A stretch of 64,000 nucleotides of DNA from Arthrobacter sp. DWC3 (GTDB lineage Bacteria; Actinomycetota; Actinomycetes; Actinomycetales; Micrococcaceae): the NCBI RefSeq assembly GCF_002929375.1, contig NZ_PJIP01000002.1, positions 19,470 to 83,469 of the forward strand, written 5' to 3'. How positions within the stretch are numbered: the first letter of the stretch is position 1; each line of letters opens with the position of its first letter. The position numbers and the translations under genes are program-made. Positions 52,662 through 60,847 of this stretch are shown here, one piece after another. The notes under the pieces were generated by a model that was not told the origin of the DNA, did no database searches, and saw nothing but the letters and a program-made list of their open reading frames with translations.

Positions 52662-53843
52662 TTAGAGCGAGGAGTCCTCGACGGAGAGCTCCGTCTCGAC
52701 CACGACCTCGTTGTCGACGAAGAACGCCGACTCGTCGATGGAGGTGAAGTCGTCGAACGAGACGTCGGTGTTGATGGAGCTGTCCGAGGTGAACGAGTCC
52801 TGGACCACGACGTCCGTGGTGGTGGAGCTGTCCGAGGTGAACGAATCCACGATGTCCACGTCGGTGTTGATCGAGCTGTCCGAGTTGTCCGTGGTCGTGT
52901 TCGTCGTGGTGGTGGTCTCCTCCGCCGTGAAGGAGTCCGTGATCTCGACGTCGACGTCGGTGGAGTTGTCCGAGTTGTCGGTGTTCGTGGTGGTCTGATC
53001 GGCCGTGAAGGAGTCATCGATGTCGATGTCCGTGGAGTTGTCCGAGTTGTCGGTCTCCGTGACGGAGTTGTCCGAGTTGTCGGTGTTCAGGGAGTCCTCG
53101 ATGTCGACGTCGACATCGGTGTCCACCGAGTTGTCGGAGTTGTCGTTGTACGAGTCCTCGATGGAGTTCTCCGAGTTGTCGTTGTAGGAGTCCTCGACGG
53201 TGCCGATGTCCACGCTGACCGAGCCGCCGGCCTCGACGTTGGTGGAGTTGTCCTCCGAGTTGTCGACGGAGTTGTCCACCGAGTTGTCGACGTCGTCCAC
53301 GTCGTCGCCCGCTGCCACCGCGCGGTCACCGGAAGCCACCACGGCGTCGTTGTCGAACCACTGGCTGACGTCGCCGTCGGCCCAGATGTTCTGGTTCACC
53401 GACTGGTCCGTGATGGTGTCGCGGTCGTCCACGGTGGAGGTGTAGGAGTAGTTGTTCACGATGTGCATGAGCTGCTGGACCGCGTTGCCGTGGTCGCTGT
53501 CGTCGCCGTCCGCACCGTCGTCGCCGTCGCGGCCCGGAGCACCCGGGGCGCCCGGAGCGCCGGGAGCACCTGGGCCACCGATGACGATCGGAGCGGTGAC
53601 GGCGCCGCCGCCGCCGCCGGTGTTGCCCCCGGTCTCGTAGGAGCGGTCGAACGAGCCGCCGAGGCTGACCGGTGCGTAGTCCAGGATCACGGGCAGGACG
53701 GCGTCGACGTCGTCCCCGCACACGTTGCTGAGGCCGGCTTCGGCGAGCACCGCTTCGGGGTCGCTGATGAAGTCGGAGGCGGCCTGCTGGTCGTTGAAGA
53801 GACCCATCAGGAAGTCGAGGAGGTCTGAAGCGAGAGTAGCCAT
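52662..53843 (-). CDS. IniB-like protein: IniB N-terminal domain, collagen-like segment, acidic Asn/Asp repeats
   Basis: This 393-residue protein starts with an IniB-type N-terminal domain (residues 1-55: LLDFLMGLFNDQQAASDFI, then PEAVLAEAGLSNVCGDDV). A Gly-rich part with a G-x-y run (GAPGAPGAPGAPGRDG, about 90-105) and an Asp/Gly stretch follow. From about 150 to the end it consists of imperfect acidic repeats of the DNSDNS-x-D-x-D-V type with recurring DSFT. It has almost no Lys. No signal peptide or sorting motif is seen. The ATG at 53843 has AAGGA seven bases upstream. It sits directly before the dynamin-like pair, as iniB does before iniA. The function is unknown even in mycobacteria; calcium binding by the Asp-rich part is possible. 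Confidence 0.85.
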   Translation of the reverse strand: MATLASDLLDFLMGLFNDQQAASDFISDPEAVLAEAGLSNVCGDDVDAVLPVILDYAPVSLGGSFDRSYETGGNTGGGGGAVTAPIVIGGPGAPGAPGAPGAPGRDGDDGADGDDSDHGNAVQQLMHIVNNYSYTSTVDDRDTITDQSVNQNIWADGDVSQWFDNDAVVASGDRAVAAGDDVDDVDNSVDNSVDNSEDNSTNVEAGGSVSVDIGTVEDSYNDNSENSIEDSYNDNSDNSVDTDVDVDIEDSLNTDNSDNSVTETDNSDNSTDIDIDDSFTADQTTTNTDNSDNSTDVDVEITDSFTAEETTTTTNTTTDNSDSSINTDVDIVDSFTSDSSTTTDVVVQDSFTSDSSINTDVSFDDFTSIDESAFFVDNEVVVETELSVEDSSL

Positions 53844-53866
53844 GAGGTGTTCCTTCGTGAGTGGTC

Positions 53867-53999
53867 GGGTTTCGCCGGCGACACTGCCGGCTTGTGTCAA
53901 ACGTAGGAGGAGGGGCGGTGGCGGGGCATCGGTAGTTGCACCCCTAGCCCCCGGCAACCATTAGGGGTTTCGCCCGCGCCCGTTAGGGGTTTCGCCCGC
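53867..53999 (-). promoter_or_regulatory. Promoter/operator region of the IniB-like operon
   Basis: A 17-nt direct repeat TTAGGGGTTTCGCCCGC occurs at 53961-53977 and 53983-53999, exactly 22 nt apart, overlapping the end of the LuxR gene. A third near-copy, GGGTTTCGCCGGC, is at 53867-53879. TTGACA (complement of 53895-53900) is a possible -35 without a good -10, which fits activator-dependent control by the LuxR protein just upstream. Confidence 0.55.
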
Positions 54000-56156
54000 A
54001 GAACCCGGGGAATTGACGCCGGCGGGTTCGAGGGAGAGGCGGAGGCGTGCCAGCAGGTCGGAGCGCGACGACGCCCCGAAGCGGCGACGGATCCGGGCCA
54101 CGTGATGCTCCACCGTCCGGGGCGAGATGAAGATCTCCTCGCTGATCTCCCGGTAGGTCCGGCCGAGCAGGACCAGCTGCGCGATCTCGCGCTCGCGTCC
54201 GCTGAGCGCCGGCCCTCCGGCCCAGTGGGAACCGCTGCCCGGGACGGCGCGGGGCGGGGGGACGACCGCACGCGGGGTCCCGACCGCGGGGCGGGACATG
54301 ACACGGTGGGGCCGCGTTTCTGCCTGGACGCCCGGCCTCGCGGCACTCCGCGCGTCGGAGGGCGCCACGGACCGCGCGTCGGACCGTGCGTCCGGCCGCG
54401 CGTCCAACCGGGCATCGGGCCGGACGGTCCGGTCGCGGGCGGGGCGCAGGTCGCGGGCGCAGGCGAGCAGCCGCGTCATGTCCCTGCGGTCTGCGGCACG
54501 GGCCGACGCATGGCCGGCGAGCCGCGCACCCTCCCAGGAGAATCCTGCGGCTGCGAGTCCCCGCGCCGCCGCCTCCACGGCGTCGGCGTCGGCGTGTCCG
54601 GCGAGGACCGAGACCCACGCCTTGCCCGCCGTCGCGAAGGTGGCCGCCAGCGGGTAGGTCCCCGTCCGGCCTGCCAGTGCCGCCGCGTGCGGGGCGAGGT
54701 CCTCCGGGCGTTCGAGGAGCAGCGCGGACTGCACCGCCGACCAGTGCAGCGGCACCGACCAGAGCGGCGGGTCCCCCAGATTCGTCAGCAGCTCCCAGGC
54801 GTCGTCGAGGTGCGGCGCGAGGGCGTCGGTATCCCGCAGGCGGGCCGCCGCGATGACCAGTTCGGTCAGCGGCAGCACGGTGAGCAGGTCCACGGAGACG
54901 TGCAGCAGGGACTCGCGGGCCTTCTGCCACGTGCGCACGAGGGCGGAGGCCTCCCCCGCCCGTCGTGCGAGGCCCACCTCGAGGGAGGCGAGCAGCAGTT
55001 CGTCGCGCGGGCCGAGCCGCACCCCGGTGCGCCCCGCCTCGGTGATGAAGCTGCGCGCCGTGGCGGTCTGGTCGACGAGCATCGCGGCCCAGCCGCCCAG
55101 CAGGCACAGGCGCGGACGCATGCCCTGACCGCCCTGCCCGCTCGCGAGCGCGGCCTGGAGGAGGGACAGCGCCGTCTGCGGACTGCCGGCCAGGAGGGCG
55201 ACGTTCGCCGCGAAGCCCGCGGGCAGCTCGGGCGACGGCGACACCCTCCCCGCGGCGTCGAGGGTGTCGGAGGCGCGGATGAGCCTGGGGAGCGCGCCCG
55301 AGGGGTTGGCGTCGAGGGACAGCAGGGCCCCCTCCATCAGCAGCGTGTCCGCGGCCTCCTGCAGCGACGGACTGGGGGCGTGGCCGCCCAGCTCGAGGAG
55401 GCGGCGGGCGCCGACGGCGTCGCCGGCGGCGAGCAGGGCGAGCGCTCCGAGGGGTTCGATCTCCGGCGGCCGGAGCGTCGCCGCCCAGCGCTGCACGTCC
55501 GCGGCACGGGACATCATGCCGCGGTGCGCCCACAGCGCGCAGGACACCCGGAGCGCGCGGGCGAGGTCGGGGAGCGACTTCCGGGCCTCGGGAGAATGAT
55601 GCGCGAAGTAGCCCTCGAGGATGCGTGACGCGGTGTCGAGGTCGCCGATCAGGAGGGCCGCCTCCGCCCGCCGGGGAGCGGTCCGGGAGGCATCGGCGCC
55701 GGCAGCGACGGCGAGTTCGAAGAGTTCCAGGGCGCCGCCCGGATCGGCATCGAGGAGCGCGGCGCCCTCCTCCTCGAGGACGCCGGCCAGGCGCTCGTCG
55801 GCGAAGCCGTCCGCGGCGAGCCGGCGGGCGAGACGGCCGAGGGGCAGGGACTCCTCGCAGTACAGGTCCACGAGGGCGCGTTGCAGCCGCCGCACCTGGT
55901 ACACCTCGGCGTCCTTCAGCAGGGCTGCGCGCAGTTCCTCCGAGGGGCGGCCGTCGGCCTGCACGAGGCCGGCGGTCCTGGCGCGGGCCATGAGCTGCTC
56001 GGGGGGCACACCGTCACTGTGCAGCAGCGGAGGCAGCAGGCCCGGGATCGAGAACCCGATGCACAGGGCGAGGACCACCTCGTAGGTGGCGGCGTCGAGT
56101 TCCGGTACCTGGTTCGCGGGCGCCGGGCGCGCACCGGTGTCGAGGAAGCCGGCCAC
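53961..56156 (-). CDS. LuxR-family regulator with helical-repeat sensor domain
   Basis: This 731-residue protein has a C-terminal LuxR helix-turn-helix (LSGREREIAQLVLLGRTYRE then SPRTVEHHVARIRRRFG) and a long helical-repeat region like the back half of MalT-type regulators. Unlike the pair at 39-44 kb, no P-loop ATPase is visible. A linker near residues 595-640 has DARxDAR-type repeats and many Arg/Pro. The GTG at 56156 lies two bases after the Hsp70 stop, so the two genes are coupled. Mycobacterial iniBAC is controlled by the STAND ATPase IniR; here an Hsp70 ATPase and this ATPase-less regulator may share that role. Confidence 0.82.
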   Translation of the reverse strand: MAGFLDTGARPAPANQVPELDAATYEVVLALCIGFSIPGLLPPLLHSDGVPPEQLMARARTAGLVQADGRPSEELRAALLKDAEVYQVRRLQRALVDLYCEESLPLGRLARRLAADGFADERLAGVLEEEGAALLDADPGGALELFELAVAAGADASRTAPRRAEAALLIGDLDTASRILEGYFAHHSPEARKSLPDLARALRVSCALWAHRGMMSRAADVQRWAATLRPPEIEPLGALALLAAGDAVGARRLLELGGHAPSPSLQEAADTLLMEGALLSLDANPSGALPRLIRASDTLDAAGRVSPSPELPAGFAANVALLAGSPQTALSLLQAALASGQGGQGMRPRLCLLGGWAAMLVDQTATARSFITEAGRTGVRLGPRDELLLASLEVGLARRAGEASALVRTWQKARESLLHVSVDLLTVLPLTELVIAAARLRDTDALAPHLDDAWELLTNLGDPPLWSVPLHWSAVQSALLLERPEDLAPHAAALAGRTGTYPLAATFATAGKAWVSVLAGHADADAVEAAARGLAAAGFSWEGARLAGHASARAADRRDMTRLLACARDLRPARDRTVRPDARLDARPDARSDARSVAPSDARSAARPGVQAETRPHRVMSRPAVGTPRAVVPPPRAVPGSGSHWAGGPALSGREREIAQLVLLGRTYREISEEIFISPRTVEHHVARIRRRFGASSRSDLLARLRLSLEPAGVNSPGSAGETPNGRGRNP

Positions 56157-56158
56157 GG

Positions 56159-58255
56159 TCAGATGCCCGACGCGACGGACAGGGCCAGGACGTTCTCCCC
56201 GGGAACCGGTGGCTCGGTGCCCGGCGGCGCGGTGGGCGGCGGCTCGGTGCCCGGCGCGGTGGGCGGCGGGATCACCGGTGCCGTCGTGGGAGCAACGGAC
56301 GGTTCGGGAGCCGGTGTCACGGGCGGTGTGGTCGGGGGGACGGTCGGGGGCACGGTGGGCGTCACCGGCGGGAGGGTCGGGTCCGGCACGGGCGTGGTCG
56401 GCGGCGTGGTGGGGGGCACGGTGGGCGTCACCGGCGGGAGGGTCGGGTCCGGCACGGGCGTCGGCGCCGGCGTGGTGGGATCCACCGGCGAGGGTACCGG
56501 ATTCGGCGTCGGGCTGGACGGGGAGGACGACGGCGGACCGCCCGGAGTCGTCCCGGGATTCGCGCCGGGCCCGGACGACGTCCCGGTCGAGGGCGCCGTA
56601 CCGGGTGCCGTGTCCGTCTCCGACCGGGGCTCGGCCAATGTCCGCGGAGCCGTGGACGCCCTCTCGGCATCGCTGGTCGGGCTGTCGGGTGACGCCGTCG
56701 CTCCCGCCCGCGGTGCCGCGCCGGCCGCGGGAGGCGCGCCCACACCGAAGAGCTTGTCCTGCAGGGTGGGCGCACCCGCGTCCACCAGGGGTCCGATGCC
56801 GGTCCCGAGCGCCGCTTCCGGCGCCGCCAGGGGCACCGGCGTGACGGGGGCGGCGTTCGGCTCCTCTGCGGCGTCGGCCCGGGGGTCCCCGGTCCAGTCG
56901 GCGATCACGGCGGTGAAGGGATTCGGGGCGTTCGTCGCCGTCGCGGTCGCGACCCCCAGCAGCGCCACCGCGGAGACGACCGCGCCCACACGGAAGCCCA
57001 GGCGCCTCGTGGCCGGGCGGCCCGCCGGCCCGTGCTGCGGGGATGCGGCCCCCGCTCGGGACGGGACGGAGAAACCCGCCGCGTTGACGCCGTTCCTGCG
57101 CCGGTCGGACGGATCCGCCTCGGTGCCCTCGCCGGAAGCCGCCGCGGGGACGGCCTGCGCGGCGTCCTCCGTGTCCTCGAGCGCCGCCGTCGCGAAGGCG
57201 GCGCCGAGGGCGACCGACGCCTTCGGGTCCACGTCGATGGCCAGGGGCCGGTTGAACTCGGCGGACAGCAGCTGCGCCACGAGCGGGATGCGCGAGGACC
57301 CGCCGATCAGCAGGATCGCGGAGAGGTCCTCGACCCGGACACCCGCACTCTCGAGCGCCGAGCGCATGGTCTCGACGGTCTCCTGGAGGGCGGGTTCCAC
57401 CATGAGTTCGAACTCCGACCGCACCAGGCGCACCTGGGAGTGGAACCCGGGCACCATGACGGACACGGTCACCTCCGAGTCGGAGGACAGGGCCTCCTTG
57501 GCCTCGGCGCATTCGCGGCGCAACCGGTTCAGCGCGGCCAGCACCTCGGGAGAGGAGTGCTCGAGGTCCCCGAAGGACACGTCGGAGTCGTCGAGCACCC
57601 GGGTGAAGACGTCCTGGTCGAAGTCGGCTCCACCGAGGCGCTCGATGCCCTGGGGTGCGCCGAGGATGGTGAACGTATCGGCGTCCGCCTTCCGGACGAC
57701 GGTCGCGTCGAACGTGCCGCCGCCGAGGTCGTAGACGGCGAGGGTGCTGCCCTGGCCCACGCGCTCGCGCGCAGCATAGGACAGCGCGGCGGCCTCGGGC
57801 TCGGACAGGAGGACGACGTCGTCGAAACCCGCCGCGGCGAGCGCGCCTTTGAGCAGCGAGGTGCGGTGCTCGCCCCATCCGACCGGATGCGTGAGGGTGA
57901 TCGAGGCCGGGGGCTCACCCTCCCTCTCGGTGGCGACGCCCACCACCCAGTCGACGACCACGGCGAAGAGCTCCTCCGGGAGGATCGGGGTGCCGCCGAG
58001 GACGAGGGGCACGGAATCGCCCATGCGTCGCTTGAACTCCCGGGCCACGTTCCCGGGCTCCGCGAGTCCGCGGCGCTCGGCGACCTCACCGACGAGGCGC
58101 GTGCCGTCGGAGCCGACGAAGACGACCGTGGGGATGCTGGCACCACGGCCGCCCAGCGGCAGGATCCTCGGTTCCTCCGGCCCGTGGCCGTCGGTCCGCA
58201 GCACCGCCGCAGCGGTGAAGCTGGTGCCTACATCGATGCTGAGACCGTAACTCAT
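56159..58255 (-). CDS. Membrane-anchored Hsp70-like ATPase with Pro/Thr-rich external tail
   Basis: This 698-residue protein carries a complete actin/Hsp70 nucleotide-binding domain (residues 1-370): phosphate-1 IDVGTSFTAAAVL, connect-1 LSEPEAAALSYA, phosphate-2 VYDLGGGTFDATVV and adenosine motif ILLIGGSSRIPLVAQLL. The usual substrate-binding domain is absent. Instead an acidic/basic linker leads to one membrane segment (VGAVVSAVALLGVATATA, about 415-435). A Pro/Thr/Val tail follows with repeats such as VPDPTLPPVTPTVPPT, expected outside the cell. It is the first gene of the five-gene locus. It could signal wall status to the LuxR protein encoded next; that is inference. Confidence 0.85.
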   Translation of the reverse strand: MSYGLSIDVGTSFTAAAVLRTDGHGPEEPRILPLGGRGASIPTVVFVGSDGTRLVGEVAERRGLAEPGNVAREFKRRMGDSVPLVLGGTPILPEELFAVVVDWVVGVATEREGEPPASITLTHPVGWGEHRTSLLKGALAAAGFDDVVLLSEPEAAALSYAARERVGQGSTLAVYDLGGGTFDATVVRKADADTFTILGAPQGIERLGGADFDQDVFTRVLDDSDVSFGDLEHSSPEVLAALNRLRRECAEAKEALSSDSEVTVSVMVPGFHSQVRLVRSEFELMVEPALQETVETMRSALESAGVRVEDLSAILLIGGSSRIPLVAQLLSAEFNRPLAIDVDPKASVALGAAFATAALEDTEDAAQAVPAAASGEGTEADPSDRRRNGVNAAGFSVPSRAGAASPQHGPAGRPATRRLGFRVGAVVSAVALLGVATATATNAPNPFTAVIADWTGDPRADAAEEPNAAPVTPVPLAAPEAALGTGIGPLVDAGAPTLQDKLFGVGAPPAAGAAPRAGATASPDSPTSDAERASTAPRTLAEPRSETDTAPGTAPSTGTSSGPGANPGTTPGGPPSSSPSSPTPNPVPSPVDPTTPAPTPVPDPTLPPVTPTVPPTTPPTTPVPDPTLPPVTPTVPPTVPPTTPPVTPAPEPSVAPTTAPVIPPPTAPGTEPPPTAPPGTEPPVPGENVLALSVASGI

Positions 58256-58554
58256 AGCTTCCCCACGTGACGCTCGTCCTTGACCATGTGGCCCTCAGCT
58301 AACAGGGCGTCCGCCCGGATTACGAGAGTGATTTACGCGGCCCGGTACCCGTCTTCGACGGCTCACTACTCGGTCCACCGGGACGGTTCGCGCAAGGAAG
58401 CACCAGTGTTCCCGCAGAGCTTGCCCTTGTTCCCGCAGACCTTTCCCTATTTCTCGCAAAGCCGGGGGCAGCGCGTGGTGTACCGGCAGGGGGCCTTCGT
58501 AACCTCGGAGCCACTGGACCGCGCATGCGGCAGGTCTCACAAGGAAAGAAGCAG
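58256..58554. promoter_or_regulatory. Divergent promoter region with four phased repeats
   Basis: Iterons GTTCGCGCAAG (58386-58396), GTTCCCGCAGA (58408-58418), GTTCCCGCAGA (58429-58439) and TTTCTCGCAAA (58450-58460) are spaced 22, 21 and 21 nt, about two helical turns each. CTACTCG is at 58366-58372. The repeats lie 130-205 nt before the Hsp70 start and 95-170 nt before the secreted beta-helix gene, so either or both may be controlled. Confidence 0.6.
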
Positions 58555-59973
58555 ATGAAACCGTACTTCTCCCTGCGCGCCGGCGGCAGACTCGCGATGG
58601 TCGCCGCTGTCACAGCAGTTGCGACGACCTCCGTCGTCCTCCCGGCGTCGGCGTCCACCCCGACCGTCCTGGCCGACGGATCACCCCTCGCCGACACCGT
58701 GCAGCCCGACGGCGCCCTCACCGTGAGCGTCGACGCGCCGGCCGGTGCCAAGGTGAAGTTCAAGCTGGACGGCACCTACCTGGGGCAGGACGCCACCGCC
58801 CCCTACTCGTGGCCCGTGACCACGGAAGCGGGGTCGCATAAGCTCAATGTCCGGTGGGAGACGCCCGCCGGACGGGAGGAGAGCACCGTGGTCTTCTCCG
58901 TCGCGACGCCCGCCGCACCGGCCCCGGCATCCGCACCGGCACCCGCACCGGCACCGGTTCCGGTTCCGGCCCCAGCACCCGTCACGGAATCTGCCCTTGC
59001 CCCCGCCCCGGCCCCGGCACCCGTCACGGAATCCGCCCCTGCCCCCGTGGGAGTCCCCGTGGCAGTCCCCGTGACCGCACCCGCGCCTGCCGCCACCCCC
59101 GCTCCCGCCGCCGTCGTCCAGGTCTCGACCGCCGCCGCGCTCAAGTCGGCCCTCAAGACCGCACGCCCGGGATCGGTCATCCAGCTGGCCGACGGCCGGT
59201 ACGTCGGCTCCTTCACGGCCTCGGCGCAGGGAACTGCCGCAGCCCCGATCACGCTGCGCGGATCGCGCAACGCCGTCCTCTCCTCCGGCTCCACGTCCTC
59301 CGGCTACGGCCTGCACGTGACGGGCTCCTACTGGCGCGTCGAAGGACTCACGGTCACGACGGCCGCCAAGGGGATCGTCCTCGACGGCTCGAAGAACACC
59401 GTCATCAGCGGCGTGGACGTCGGCAACACCGGGGCCGAAGCCGTCCATTTCCGCACCGGCAGCACGGACGGCGCCCTCCTCGACTCCTCCATCCACGACA
59501 CCGGGCTGAAGCAGCCCGGGTACGGCGAGGGCGTCTACATCGGCAGCGCCGAGAGCAACTGGGCCAAGGGCGCGCCGGACCGGTCGGACCGCGTCACCGT
59601 CCGCGGCAACCGCATCAGCAACACCACCGCGGAGGGCGTGGACATCAAGGAGGGGACCACGGGCGGCGTGATCGCCGGCAACGTGTTCGTCAATGCGGGC
59701 TTCTCCGGGGCGAACAGCGCCGACTCCTGGATCGACGTGAAGGGCAACGGCTACCGGATCGAGGGCAACTCCGGCTCGGGCACGAAGCTCGACGCCATCC
59801 AGGTGCACTCGGTCCTCGCCGGCTGGGGCACGGGCAACGTCCTCACGGGCAACACCGTGCAGGGCGGCGTACCCGGCTACGAGGTCTGGGTCCAGTCCGC
59901 GAGTCTCGGGACCACGGTGCCCTGCAAGGCCAGCGGCGCCGTCCGCGGGCTGAGCAACATCGCCTGCCGCTAG
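58555..59973 (+). CDS. Secreted right-handed beta-helix protein with Ig-like domain
   Basis: This 472-residue exported protein has a signal peptide (cleavage near ASASTPTV, residue 34), an Ig-like domain (about 36-120: GALTVSVDAPAGAKVKFKLD), a Pro/Ala linker (APAPAPAPVPVPAPAPV type, about 122-190) and a parallel beta-helix. The helix shows GSVIQLADGRYVGSFTAS, YWRVEGLTVTTAAKGIVLDG and GEGVYIGSAESNW. The last block is nearly the same in the protein at 62709, so the two are paralogues. Fold and setting suggest a polysaccharide-binding, lyase or epimerase role. The ATG at 58555 follows AAGGAAAG. Confidence 0.82.
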   Translation: MKPYFSLRAGGRLAMVAAVTAVATTSVVLPASASTPTVLADGSPLADTVQPDGALTVSVDAPAGAKVKFKLDGTYLGQDATAPYSWPVTTEAGSHKLNVRWETPAGREESTVVFSVATPAAPAPASAPAPAPAPVPVPAPAPVTESALAPAPAPAPVTESAPAPVGVPVAVPVTAPAPAATPAPAAVVQVSTAAALKSALKTARPGSVIQLADGRYVGSFTASAQGTAAAPITLRGSRNAVLSSGSTSSGYGLHVTGSYWRVEGLTVTTAAKGIVLDGSKNTVISGVDVGNTGAEAVHFRTGSTDGALLDSSIHDTGLKQPGYGEGVYIGSAESNWAKGAPDRSDRVTVRGNRISNTTAEGVDIKEGTTGGVIAGNVFVNAGFSGANSADSWIDVKGNGYRIEGNSGSGTKLDAIQVHSVLAGWGTGNVLTGNTVQGGVPGYEVWVQSASLGTTVPCKASGAVRGLSNIACR

Positions 59974-59982
59974 GTGCACACG

Positions 59983-60026
59983 CACGGCAGAGGCCGGGTG
60001 GGGATCCCCACCCGGCCTCTGCCGTG
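59983..60026. terminator. 44-nt perfect palindrome, bidirectional terminator
   Basis: The sequence is its own complement across 44 nt, centred at 60004/60005 (GGGGATCCCC), with arms beginning CACGGCAGAGGCCGGG. It lies between the convergent beta-helix gene and EAL gene. A related hairpin is at 61130-61167. Confidence 0.8.
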
Positions 60027-60079
60027 TCCGCCGCCCGTGGTGGCGGGCCTCGTCGGGCGTACGTCTTCCCTCGAGCGGG

Positions 60080-60847
60080 TCAGACCACGGCGACGATGCC
60101 CGGGGCGGAGCCGAGCCGTACCTGTGGAAGCTCCTCGAACGCCGGTCTCGCGAACCAGTACCCCTGGAACAGGCGGATGCCTGTCGCCTTCAGGAACAGG
60201 AACTCCGCCTCGGTCTCGATGCCTTCGGCGAGGACCGTGATGCCGAGCTTCGCGGCGATGCCCACGATCCCGGTCACGACGGCCTGCCGGGCCGGGCTGC
60301 TGTCGACCCCTCGAACGAGCTTCATGTCGATCTTGATCAGATCCGGCTGGAACTCGACGAGGAGCCCCAGCCCGGCGTGACCGGCACCGAAGTCGTCGAT
60401 CGCGGTGGTGAAGCCGTGCCTGCGGTATTCGGTGATGATGCTCGTGAGGTGATCGGTGTCCGCCACCTCCTCGTTCTCCGTGAACTCGAACATGATCGAC
60501 GACGTCGGGAAGCTGCAGCGCGCCGCGGCACGCAGGGTGGCCCGGAGGCATGCGGCCGGTTCGTAGACCGCGTTCGGCATGAAGTTGATCGACAGCTTCA
60601 CGTCCTCGTCCGCGGGGAACAGGCGCGATGCCAGTTCGATGGCCTTGACCCGGCAGTCCTGGTCGAAGCGGTACTTCTGCTCCGGCGAGATCCTCGACAG
60701 GACCTCGGGAGCGCCCTCACCGGACAGGCCCCGGACCAGCGCCTCGTACCCCCACACGCGGTCGTCCACCGCGTCGTAGATCGGCTGGAAGGCCATGCTG
60801 AAATCGAAGTCGGGTCCTGACGACGTCGCGCAGCCGCTGCATGCCAT
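60080..60847 (-). CDS. EAL-domain cyclic-di-GMP phosphodiesterase
   Basis: This 255-residue single-domain EAL protein should hydrolyse cyclic-di-GMP to pGpG. The signature residues are present: YEALVRG, INFMPN, FEFTENE, IDDFGAGHAG, LIKIDMKLVRG, LAEGIETEAE and LFQGYWFARP. The short N-terminus has CSGC. The ATG at 60847 is chosen because GAGGAGG stands eight bases upstream; the frame remains open further upstream but that part looks like a different gene's relic. It is presumably cytoplasmic. Cyclic-di-GMP turnover next to ugd and beta-helix genes fits control of exopolysaccharide. Confidence 0.85.
   Translation of the reverse strand: MACSGCATSSGPDFDFSMAFQPIYDAVDDRVWGYEALVRGLSGEGAPEVLSRISPEQKYRFDQDCRVKAIELASRLFPADEDVKLSINFMPNAVYEPAACLRATLRAAARCSFPTSSIMFEFTENEEVADTDHLTSIITEYRRHGFTTAIDDFGAGHAGLGLLVEFQPDLIKIDMKLVRGVDSSPARQAVVTGIVGIAAKLGITVLAEGIETEAEFLFLKATGIRLFQGYWFARPAFEELPQVRLGSAPGIVAVV

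Noticed and set aside
53087-53400. Short repeats in the IniB-like gene considered as a CRISPR or origin array
   Set aside because: They follow the codon frame of the Asn/Asp repeats and vary as coding repeats do.
52602-53828. Plus-strand frame opposite the IniB-like gene
   Set aside because: It is a Val/Asp/Gly-rich mirror of the acidic repeats; the minus-strand frame has the IniB domain, a ribosome-binding site and operon context.
56159-57878. Extension of the LuxR reading frame upstream through the Hsp70 gene to 57878
   Set aside because: The upstream part is the out-of-frame shadow of Hsp70 with Arg/Gly-rich nonsense; the LuxR product reads sensibly only from the GTG at 56156.
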